DNA of 64,000 nucleotides. Origin: Bradyrhizobium sp. AZCC 1610. GTDB taxonomy: Bacteria; Pseudomonadota; Alphaproteobacteria; Rhizobiales; Xanthobacteraceae. Shown here piece by piece: positions 8,880 through 16,478 of this stretch (position 1 is the first letter of the stretch; each line of letters starts with the position of its first letter). The notes beneath the pieces are model-generated. The model was not told the DNA's origin. It did not search any database and saw only the letters and a program-made list of their open reading frames with translations. The translations under genes and the position numbers were made by a program. Location: contig NZ_JAZHRR010000001.1 in the NCBI RefSeq assembly GCF_036924515.1, positions 2,017,001-2,081,000 of the forward strand, in the 5' to 3' direction.

Positions 8880-10013
8880 TCAGAGCTCCTTCACTCGAAT
8901 CGAGCGCGCCCTCCTATCCGCCACCTGCCGATAAAGGCAGAGATACGCGTTAGTCATCGTGTCGAGCGAGAATGCTGCTTCGATACGCCGGCGCCCTTCC
9001 ATACCTAATTGATTAGCAAGCTCAGCGTTATTGAGGAGTTTAAGCACACGATCGGTCAAAACTCTGGCGTCGTAACTCGGCACAAGAAATCCCGTCTGTC
9101 CTTCCAGGACCAATTCAGGAGTGCCCCCTTCGTTTGTTGCTACGATTGGCTTACCCAACGCCATGCATTCGGTGATTGCGTTGGAAATACCCTCACCGTG
9201 TAGGCGGCTGTTGGTAACGAGAACTCCCACAGTGAAGAGATTAGCGATACTTTCTACATCTTTCCGCTGACCCAGAAACTTTATGCGCTGCGAATGTTCT
9301 GGTGGGACGCTATCGCGCACTCGCTGCAACGTTTCGCCGGCGCCGACAGCCAGAAACGTAACATCGTGCCTAAAACGGCAAATGCGGCATGCCATTTCGA
9401 CAAAGGTTGCGTAATCTTTTCTGGGCGTGAAGTTCGCAACCATCCCGACGATGTGGGGTGTCGTGACTCCCAGAATGCTGCGAAGCTCTGCCTCATCCGT
9501 CAAGTTAGAGGCTCTCTCAGGATTGAACCCATTGTAGATACATAGACCTTTGCGCTCGGGAATACGGTAAGCAGCTAGGCCCGCGCGCGAATTGGCGACA
9601 ACAATGTCTGAAAATGGGATAGTCAGCTTGCCCCCGAAGTACTGTTTGTTCCACAGCGCCATATGCGGCGGCGCGTCTCGCACAAAGCCATTAACGAAGC
9701 CTGTGCCGCACAGTCTTGCAACCGGGGCTGCATAAATGGAGCACATCAAGCTCCAAGAGTGAACGACATCTATTTTCAGTTTGGAGACCAGCTCGTACAA
9801 ACTCTTGAAAAGGCGCAAATCTCGTTTACCTCTCCGAACGAGCTGGATGACCTGCGCGTGGTCACGGTCAATTTCGTAACGAACCTCCTCCTCGTCCGTA
9901 ACCGCGACGAATGACTTTATGTCACGGTGAGCGCAAAGCCCCCTCAACAGTTCGACGATTTGTCGTTCTTTCCCTCCCGGGCCTAGATGGTCGGTAAGGT
10001 GCAATATACGCAT
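8880..10013 (-). CDS. GT4-family glycosyltransferase
   Basis: The chosen start is the ATG at 10013 (MRILHLTDHLGPGGKERQ), because the 22 residues before it are not family-like. The 377-residue protein has a GT-B fold: the first domain carries LGPGGKERQIVELL and VVHSWSLMC, and the second VGMVANFTPRKDY, IKFLGQRKDV, then the nucleotide-sugar site GISNAITECMALGKPIVATNEGGTPELV with the E-x7-E pair and GFLVP. It would transfer a sugar from a nucleotide donor, retaining anomeric configuration, while the repeat unit is built on the inner membrane face. Acceptor and donor are not predictable. It is on the same strand as the flippase but separated by 500 bases of apparent debris. Confidence 0.85.
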   Translation of the reverse strand: MRILHLTDHLGPGGKERQIVELLRGLCAHRDIKSFVAVTDEEEVRYEIDRDHAQVIQLVRRGKRDLRLFKSLYELVSKLKIDVVHSWSLMCSIYAAPVARLCGTGFVNGFVRDAPPHMALWNKQYFGGKLTIPFSDIVVANSRAGLAAYRIPERKGLCIYNGFNPERASNLTDEAELRSILGVTTPHIVGMVANFTPRKDYATFVEMACRICRFRHDVTFLAVGAGETLQRVRDSVPPEHSQRIKFLGQRKDVESIANLFTVGVLVTNSRLHGEGISNAITECMALGKPIVATNEGGTPELVLEGQTGFLVPSYDARVLTDRVLKLLNNAELANQLGMEGRRRIEAAFSLDTMTNAYLCLYRQVADRRARSIRVKEL

Positions 10014-10771
10014 TTCAACGCTCTCCCGCGTGGACTGATTCAGTCGAAGTCGCAACAAGGCGTTCAGCGCAAAGTTCAATGTCTAACCGCGTCCGATGTA
10101 AACCGCTTCTCATTTCTGGACGCCGTCTCAAATCTGTAGCAATGGGCGACCCAATGCAGCAGCGCATTCATAGATATCATCCGGTTTGACGGCTAATCGC
10201 TGAAAGCGCCCCCACCGGCTACGCGAAGCGATCGATTTGTATCACGGCGCGCGAACCATCCATCGATATGATCGACCCACTTAACGCCTGGGCCCGCTGG
10301 CAAAATTGACAGCTTGATGCGGACGATCCGGCTCATTGGATTTCGTTTCGCTTTCACAAGCCTTCTCTTTGTTTGACAACGTGGGAGTCATACATGTCCT
10401 TTAGGAAATCACTGTAAGGCCGTCGATACCATTCCCCAACCGGCAGGTCTGACCTACTCCTTCCGTCGTAACCCGAAAGGGTCCAAGCCGGGGACCGGTT
10501 CTAAGACTATGCTTTTCCGGTATGAGTTCGGATGCGGCGCAACAGACTAGGGCCTTCGCCGAGACCCGTAAGGACGTTTGCTGTTCACTGCCGATGGTCT
10601 CATCGTCTCGGGGCATGGTTAGTCGAGAATGCGGTCCGGCGTCCACTACTGCACGGTGATCCATGCGTTGAATTGTTGCGGGCCCCGGGCGAGCGAACAG
10701 ATCGAAAATCTGGAAGCCAAGTTTCTAGGGCAGTCTACCGGAGACCTCCTCAGGTGGCTCATGGAGGATAG
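10014..10771. other. Debris-filled intergenic region with a possible gene 3' end
   Basis: No intact gene is seen in these 750 bases. From about 10686 to 10763 on the plus strand one frame reads EQIENLEAKFLGQSTGDLL and ends just before the wecB relic, with its stop overlapping the next ATG. That looks like the true 3' end of a lost gene that was once coupled to wecB. I do not recognise the family. The rest is stop-rich. Confidence 0.35.
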
Positions 10772-10978
10772 ATGATAAAAATAGCCATTTTCGTCGCCCG
10801 GAAATACTCAAATGGCGCCGGTCATTCGCGAATGCCAAACCCGGAAGTGCGACTGCTTCATCATCCATTCGAAGCAACATCACTCCGAGAAACTCGACTT
10901 TTTCTCGAAACTCGATCTTCCCGCGCCGAGATACAATTTGAATGTCGGCTCCGGCGGTCGCGCGAATGAGGAATACAA
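10772..10978 (+). pseudogene. wecB 5'-end relic
   Basis: The DNA closely follows the first ~210 bases of the wecB-wecC gene at 6247, in the opposite orientation. It starts MIKIAIFVA, then carries an ~8-base deletion and further small indels, so the frame shifts. Stretches such as the bases coding for MAPVIRECQTRK, HFIIHSKQHHSEKLD and YNLNVGSGG are still recognisable when the frames are followed. The match ends abruptly just before the start of the polysaccharide lyase gene at 10979. It is a truncated duplicate left by recombination. Confidence 0.8.
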
Positions 10979-11917
10979 ATGATAATCGTACCAGGCTTTG
11001 CGTTCATCGTTGCCGTGGCTGCCAGCATAGTGAATATCTATGATGGATTAAGGAGCGCTACAACGACAGTGGATGCAGGTGGTTCCTGGAATTTTTTGGA
11101 TGCACGCTTAGCCGGCGGTACTCGCAGCTTTGCTGGCCCGGATATGGCATACAATACGAGGGCAGCATCGCGATCTGTAAATCGAACAGTGGTCCCGTCG
11201 GTCATGTCGTTTTCGCCTACAGCGGACGGCGCCGGGCTGGTTGATATTGGCGGCGACCGTTACTGGGTGGAGACGGCGGGCAAGAGCTATAGCCTGACCA
11301 ATCCTGACCCACAAACTCTGCGGTTCGAAATTCAAGCGGGTGATAAAGCCTCGTACGATTACGCAAACGGAGCAGCCTGTGATCGCTCCCAAATCGACGG
11401 TTCCGCCGGTGGACACATGCCGGTCGGTACTCCTGTCAACATAAACTATCAGTTTATGTTGGAGCCCAATGGGCCCAATGGCTCATTTACAAACACGGCA
11501 CGATGGTTTGTCACCGGAGAAATGCAAAGCACCGCGTACGGGGCATCGCCTCCATTCGCGATCGAGCTTAAGGGCGACCATCTGCAGGTTGTCGCTCGCT
11601 ATGTCCGGCCCGGTGGGAATCCCAGCAACGGGTCCAGCGATCTTAAAATGCTCACGCTTTGGACCGACCCCAATCCAATTCAAACCGGCCAGTATCATAA
11701 TATTCAAATACAGACCAATGTGTCGAACAATAGCAGCGGGTATCTGCAGGTTTCGGTCAATGGTACTCGAGTTGTGAGCTATCAAGGCCCCTTAGGATAT
11801 GGGGCCCCCACCTATTGGATGTACGGACTCTATCGGTCGCCGACATCCGAGACTGTTGCCGCTAAATTTCGAAATATGACCCTAACAACGGGGGCTGATA
11901 GCTCGTCCGGCAAATAG
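10979..11917 (+). CDS. Polysaccharide-lyase-like secreted protein, short paralogue
   Basis: A 312-residue protein. The first ~20 residues are hydrophobic (MIIVPGFAFIVAVAASIVNI) and could be a signal or anchor. From about residue 78 to 305 it has a beta-rich domain with YRYWVET-like, TLRFEIQAGD, DRSQIDG, INYQFMLEPNGPNGSF, WFVTGEMQ, YHNIQIQTNVSNNSSGYLQV and YWMYGLYRSPTSE, which resembles the heparin-lyase-I type polysaccharide lyase family (PF14099). It probably binds or cleaves an acidic exopolysaccharide. The same domain, about 90% identical in its centre, occurs in the longer protein at 16479-18629 on the other strand. This copy lacks the Ig-like and threonine/proline-rich tail, so it may be a truncated duplicate. 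A wecB relic ends immediately upstream. Confidence 0.65.
   Translation: MIIVPGFAFIVAVAASIVNIYDGLRSATTTVDAGGSWNFLDARLAGGTRSFAGPDMAYNTRAASRSVNRTVVPSVMSFSPTADGAGLVDIGGDRYWVETAGKSYSLTNPDPQTLRFEIQAGDKASYDYANGAACDRSQIDGSAGGHMPVGTPVNINYQFMLEPNGPNGSFTNTARWFVTGEMQSTAYGASPPFAIELKGDHLQVVARYVRPGGNPSNGSSDLKMLTLWTDPNPIQTGQYHNIQIQTNVSNNSSGYLQVSVNGTRVVSYQGPLGYGAPTYWMYGLYRSPTSETVAAKFRNMTLTTGADSSSGK
11205..11890 (+). repeat. Left arm of ~680-bp inverted repeat (lyase domain)
   Basis: This stretch codes for the lyase-like domain and matches 17850-18530 on the opposite strand. The central ~400 bases are nearly identical: even peptides in non-coding frames are shared, which shows identity at DNA level. The two arms bracket the hlyD and ABC transporter genes and the tail of the long lyase gene, so homologous recombination could invert that segment. 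Confidence 0.8.
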
Positions 11918-12231
11918 CCGACGGAGTACCGCCGTGAGACCGGTCCGATGCATGCCGTGCAAAAGTCCATGACTTGCGATTCGAGGCGTTGGCAAAATAA
12001 TCCGGATTTGACCGCTCGAGTCAAACGCCGTCCAGCAGTCGGCTGGCTGAGGGCAAGCCGGATCAGACGATGCCGATCCCGCGATACGACTTGTGGTCTC
12101 GCTTGATCCCGATCGTAAGTCCCGACATCTGGCACGGCCGTGGTGGGATGGCGTATCCCGCGCACACCAACTCACTCGCCACGGTCCGTCTCCGGTTGAC
12201 TGCAATGCTCGTCGCTGGCGTTGAGCTTCGT
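11918..12231. other. Intergenic region between lyase and hlyD 3' ends
   Basis: This gap of about 310 bases lies between two convergent genes. No recognisable coding relic, terminator hairpin with T-run, or RNA gene was seen. Confidence 0.4.
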
Positions 12232-13665
12232 CTACCGCTCCCGCAAGGACTCCTGCTTGTATCGTGCCAGCGGCGAGAGGAGGTAGCTGATGATGGTTCG
12301 CGAGCCCGTCTTGATTTCGACCGTCACGGCCATTCCCGGCCCAAGCTTGACGAGCTTCTCATCTACCTGCATGGCTGCGCGGTCGAGCGAAACGCGAGCG
12401 GCATACTCCAGCTCCTGACCTTTCGGCTCGCTGCTGCTCGTCGCCGCGCCCATAGCCCGGTCATTCGAAGCGCCCTGTTGCCTGTCGCGGGTGATAGCGT
12501 CGGAGGAAACGCTGAGCACTTCACCATGAAGAAGCCCATAGCGCGTGAAGTTGAACGTATCGACCTTGATCTCCGCTTTTTGTCCCGGATGCACGAATCC
12601 GATGTCGCGGTTGGAAAGCATGGCCTCGATCTCGAGCTGGCTTTCGCTCGGAACCAGCACGGCGAGCGCCTGAGCGGGCGTCACCACGCCTCCGACGGTA
12701 TGAACGGCGAGCTGCTGCACGACGCCATCGACGGGCGCGCTCAAACGCTGGAGTTTCGTGCGCCGCTCTGCCTTGATCACCTCCTGCGCGGCGCTCGCAG
12801 CCTTCTGTTCCGCTTTGGCTAGAGCGTCATAGGTCAGGCGCCGATACTCCGCGGCGGTCCTTTCCCTGGTTTCCTTCAGCAATGCAAAGGCTGCATCGGC
12901 TTCGCGTAGCCGGCTGTGTTGCAGGACGAGGTCCTGCTGAAGGCCGACTAGTTCCTGATATTCGGAGAGGTAGAGGACCTTTGAAGCCAGCGCCTTGTCG
13001 ACCAGATTCTTGCGGATGTCCACGCGCTCCTGCAGCACCGGTATCGTCGCCTGCAGCTTCGCGACGCTCGCCGAAGTGGTTGCCCGTTCCGCCTCCTTCT
13101 GACCCTGTTGGCGTTCGATCTCGGCGAGCTTGGCGTTCTGCTCGGCGCGCTGGCTGATCAGGAACTGGCGATGCATCTCGACCTCCGCGGCGCTGGCGCT
13201 CTGCGGCGGCCGGAACGCGGCAAGCGGATCCTCCGCAAGCCCGGCGCGCAGTCGGGCCACATCGAGCTCGGCCGCGATGAGATCGCTCTTCTGGCGTTCG
13301 TTGTCGGCTTCCGTCATCGTCGGATCGAGTTCGATAAGAACGTCGCCGGCTTTTACGGTCTGCCCGTCGCGGACGTGGATGGCGCGGACGACACCCGTCT
13401 CGAACGGCTGGATCAGCTTGGTGCGCCCGCCCGGCACGATCTTGCCGGTTGCGGAGGCGACGATATCGACGCTGCCGAGCGACGCCCACAGTAGTGCGAT
13501 GCAGAAGATCGCGATGATGCTCGCGCCGATCGCCCGTCCAATCGGCGACGGCGGCGTTTCAGTGATCTCGAGCGCTGCCGGCAGGAACGCGATTTCCTGC
13601 TCGCGACGGCGGGCCGGGACCGGGGCTTTCGGAAACGGGACGATATTTCGGCTAGCGGACGTCAT
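12232..13665 (-). CDS. Type I secretion periplasmic adaptor (HlyD family)
   Basis: A 477-residue membrane fusion protein. A cytoplasmic N-terminus of about 45 residues is followed by one membrane helix (IIAIFCIALLWASLGSV), then a lipoyl/barrel half (GKIVPGGRTKLIQPFETGVV, DGQTVKAGDVLIELD), a long coiled-coil hairpin (about 130-300) and the returning lipoyl and beta-barrel part (LSAPVDGVVQQLAVHTVGG, VLVPSESQLEIEA). It would join the ABC transporter to an outer-membrane TolC-type channel; no such channel gene is in this window. Its start overlaps the end of the ABC transporter gene by 14 bases, so the two are translated together. The cargo is probably the lyase-like protein encoded just upstream. 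Confidence 0.9.
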   Translation of the reverse strand: MTSASRNIVPFPKAPVPARRREQEIAFLPAALEITETPPSPIGRAIGASIIAIFCIALLWASLGSVDIVASATGKIVPGGRTKLIQPFETGVVRAIHVRDGQTVKAGDVLIELDPTMTEADNERQKSDLIAAELDVARLRAGLAEDPLAAFRPPQSASAAEVEMHRQFLISQRAEQNAKLAEIERQQGQKEAERATTSASVAKLQATIPVLQERVDIRKNLVDKALASKVLYLSEYQELVGLQQDLVLQHSRLREADAAFALLKETRERTAAEYRRLTYDALAKAEQKAASAAQEVIKAERRTKLQRLSAPVDGVVQQLAVHTVGGVVTPAQALAVLVPSESQLEIEAMLSNRDIGFVHPGQKAEIKVDTFNFTRYGLLHGEVLSVSSDAITRDRQQGASNDRAMGAATSSSEPKGQELEYAARVSLDRAAMQVDEKLVKLGPGMAVTVEIKTGSRTIISYLLSPLARYKQESLRER

Positions 13666-16363
13666 GGATACCGGCCTGCAGATAGTGGAGGTTTGCGTAA
13701 CGCCCGTTCGTGCGGATCAGCTCATCATGGCTGCCGTCCTCGACAATGCGGCCATGCTCGATGGTGATGATCCGGTTCGCATTGCGCACGGTCGAGAGCC
13801 GATGGGCGATCACGAACACGGTTCGCCCGGCAGCAATTCGCTTCATGTTCTGCTGGATGGCACGCTCGCTTTCGTAGTCGAGCGCGCTAGTCGCTTCATC
13901 GAGGATGAGGATGCGCGGGTCGGTAATGAGTGCGCGCGCAATCGCAACACGCTGGCGTTGCCCGCCGGACAGGCTGCTGCCGCGTTCGCCGACGATGGTG
14001 TCGTAACCCTCGGGCAGTTCCAGGATGAAGTCGTGAGCGCCGGCGAGCGATGCCGCTTCGATAACGCGCTCCATCGGCATGGCCGGGTCGGCCAGCGCGA
14101 TGTTCTCGCGGATCGAACGGTTGAACAGCACGTTCTCCTGCAGGACGACGCCGATCTGGCGCCGCAGCCAGCTCAGATCGACCATCGCGAGATCGACGCC
14201 GTCGATCAGCACCCGTCCGCTCCCCGGCACATAGAGACGCTGGACCAGCTTGGTGATCGTGCTCTTGCCCGAGCCCGACGAGCCAACGATGCCGATGATC
14301 TGGCCGGGTTGGACGGTGAATGATACGTTGTGGAGCACCTCCGGACCGTCGATGCGATAGCGGAACGTCGCATGCTCGAACGTGACCTGCCCGCGGATCG
14401 GCGGCAGTGCGGCACGGCCCGGACTAAAGCTCGGCTCCGGCATGGTGTTGAGGATGTCACCGAGGCGAGCGATCGACAGACGGGCCTGATGGAAGTCCTG
14501 CCACATCTGGGCGAGACGGAGCACCGGCATGCTCACGCGTCCGGCCAGCATGTTGAACGCGACGAGCTCGCCGACGGTGAGATCGCCACCGATCACAAGT
14601 CTGGCGCCGAAGTAAAGCGTTGCTGCGACGACCAACTTGTTGATCATCTGGACCGCCTGGCTCGCCGTATTGTTCAGGCTGAGCACGCGGAAGCTCGCGG
14701 CCACATAGCCGGCGAGTTGCTCCTCCCACCGGCGCTGCATCTGCGGTTCGACCGCCATGGCCTTCAGCGTCTCAACGCCGGTGACGCTCTCGACCAGGAA
14801 CGCCTGGTTCTCGGATCCCCGGTTGAATTTCTCGTCGAGGCGCCGGCGAAACAACGGCGCAGCGCCCACGGAAATGCCGATGTAGAACGGGAATGAGGCC
14901 AGAACGATCAGCGTCAACGTCGTCGAGTAGTAGAACATCACCACAAGGAAGACGACGGTGAACAACAGATCGATGACGAGCGTAAGCGCCGAGCTCGTCA
15001 GGAACTGACGGATATTCTCCAGCTCGCGGACGCGTGCGACCGAATCGCCGACCCGGCGAGCCTGGAAATATGCGATCGGCAACGCCATCAGGTGACGAAA
15101 CAGCCGGGCGCCGAGCTCGACGTCGATGCGGTTCGTGGTGTGCGCAAACAGATAGACCCGGAGCGTTTCGAGAACGGCCTCAAACACCGTCAGCGCTACA
15201 AGACCTATGATCAGGACGTCGAGCGTACTCATGCTTCGATGCACAAGCACCTTGTCGATGACCACCTGGAAAAACAGCGGTGAGATGAGGGCGAAGATCT
15301 GCAGGAAGAACGACGCGACCAGAACCTCGCCGAGAAGACGGCGATACTTGTGGACCGCGCCGACAAACCAGCCGATATCGAACCGGCGGGAGAGATCGGT
15401 CAGGGACGCGCGTCGCGCCATCAGGATGATGTCGCCGTCCCAGATCGCCTCGAGCTCGGCCCGCGTCATTGCTTCGGGCTGGGGAGACAATGGACGCTGA
15501 ACCAGAAGCTTGTCGTCGACGACCTTGCCCAGGATCAGGAAGCCGCCGTCGCGCAGCAGGGCGATTCCCGGCAGCGGAGTAACTGCAAGTCTGCTCCAAC
15601 TTGTCTTCTGTGCCCGCGCCTTGAGCCCGAATTCCTTGGCAACGCGCAGGATCTCGGTAACACCGACCCGCGCCGCGCCCATGCGATGTCGGATCTGGCC
15701 CGGGTCGGCGGCAATGCCATGGCAGCGCAACAGAATCGCCACCGCCACGAGCCCGGACTCGTCGCCGCTCTCAGGTTCGGTGCTCACAATCTCGGAGTCG
15801 GATATGGCCGGCTGGGCCGCCGTATTGTTTCGTTCGCCGAAGCGCGCACCCATCAATGTATCGCGGGCACGCATCATGGTATCGCGGACGTGCATCAAGG
15901 TTTCGCTGGCGTGTCCAACCAGCTCACGTCCGAGGACAGTCACGTCGGCAACGGCACGAAGAACCCGATTGGCGACGTTTTGCGATCCAGTGAGGATCAA
16001 ACGGCCGTCCCAGATCTCCTCGAATTCCGTGCGCGTCATCAGCTCTGGGCGCGACGCGGTCGGATGCAGCACGAGTGCCCCGTTGTCGTCGACCTTGCCG
16101 AGAAGCAGAAATCCGCCATCACGCAGCGATGCGATTCCAGGCAGCTGGAGACTCGCAAGTCGCGTCCAATGCGTTGTTCGCGAACGGACCTCGACTCCGA
16201 ACCGCCGCGCGCAACGAAGCAGGGCGCGGATACCTATTGTACTGCTTCCACAGCTTTCGCGGAGCTGGTCCGGCTCGGCTTGGACGCCATGAAGGCGCAG
16301 AAACAGAGCCAAGGCTCGAAGCCCGTGGTCTGCGGCGTGGGCATTCCCATTCTGGATCGCCAT
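13652..16363 (-). CDS. Type I secretion ABC transporter with two C39-like domains
   Basis: A 903-residue HlyB/PrtD-type exporter. Residues 1-127 and 200-318 are two similar C39-like domains (GIASLRDGGFLLLGKV and GIALLRDGGFLILGKV; MTRTEFEEIWDGRLIL and MTRAELEAIWDGDIIL). At the place of the catalytic Cys of true C39 peptidases they carry His13 and Ser203, so neither should cut; such domains bind the cargo. A ~70-residue linker separates them. Six membrane helices follow (about 335-620), then the ATPase with Walker A SSGSGKST, signature LSGGQRQR and Walker B ILILDEATSAL. Most relatives have a single C39-like domain. The gene lies between the lyase-like substrate gene and hlyD on the same strand. 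Confidence 0.9.
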   Translation of the reverse strand: MAIQNGNAHAADHGLRALALFLRLHGVQAEPDQLRESCGSSTIGIRALLRCARRFGVEVRSRTTHWTRLASLQLPGIASLRDGGFLLLGKVDDNGALVLHPTASRPELMTRTEFEEIWDGRLILTGSQNVANRVLRAVADVTVLGRELVGHASETLMHVRDTMMRARDTLMGARFGERNNTAAQPAISDSEIVSTEPESGDESGLVAVAILLRCHGIAADPGQIRHRMGAARVGVTEILRVAKEFGLKARAQKTSWSRLAVTPLPGIALLRDGGFLILGKVVDDKLLVQRPLSPQPEAMTRAELEAIWDGDIILMARRASLTDLSRRFDIGWFVGAVHKYRRLLGEVLVASFFLQIFALISPLFFQVVIDKVLVHRSMSTLDVLIIGLVALTVFEAVLETLRVYLFAHTTNRIDVELGARLFRHLMALPIAYFQARRVGDSVARVRELENIRQFLTSSALTLVIDLLFTVVFLVVMFYYSTTLTLIVLASFPFYIGISVGAAPLFRRRLDEKFNRGSENQAFLVESVTGVETLKAMAVEPQMQRRWEEQLAGYVAASFRVLSLNNTASQAVQMINKLVVAATLYFGARLVIGGDLTVGELVAFNMLAGRVSMPVLRLAQMWQDFHQARLSIARLGDILNTMPEPSFSPGRAALPPIRGQVTFEHATFRYRIDGPEVLHNVSFTVQPGQIIGIVGSSGSGKSTITKLVQRLYVPGSGRVLIDGVDLAMVDLSWLRRQIGVVLQENVLFNRSIRENIALADPAMPMERVIEAASLAGAHDFILELPEGYDTIVGERGSSLSGGQRQRVAIARALITDPRILILDEATSALDYESERAIQQNMKRIAAGRTVFVIAHRLSTVRNANRIITIEHGRIVEDGSHDELIRTNGRYANLHYLQAGIHDVR

Positions 16364-16478
16364 AATGTTTTAACTCAACCCTTCGCGGCTACCGGCCGCG
16401 TTTGATGTTCCTTCTCCGCATTCCCAAACTTTGATGGTGCCGCACCCAGGTGCTGATGCGCCTGGGTGCGGTAGCTGA

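Noticed and set aside
10401..10771. Plus- and minus-strand frames of about 80 codons before the wecB relic as genes
   Set aside because: Stop-rich in all frames except the last ~25 codons, no ribosome site and no recognisable family.
12070..13494. Long plus-strand frames opposite hlyD (250 and 397 codons)
   Set aside because: They are antisense shadows of the high-GC hlyD and ABC transporter genes and show no family motif.
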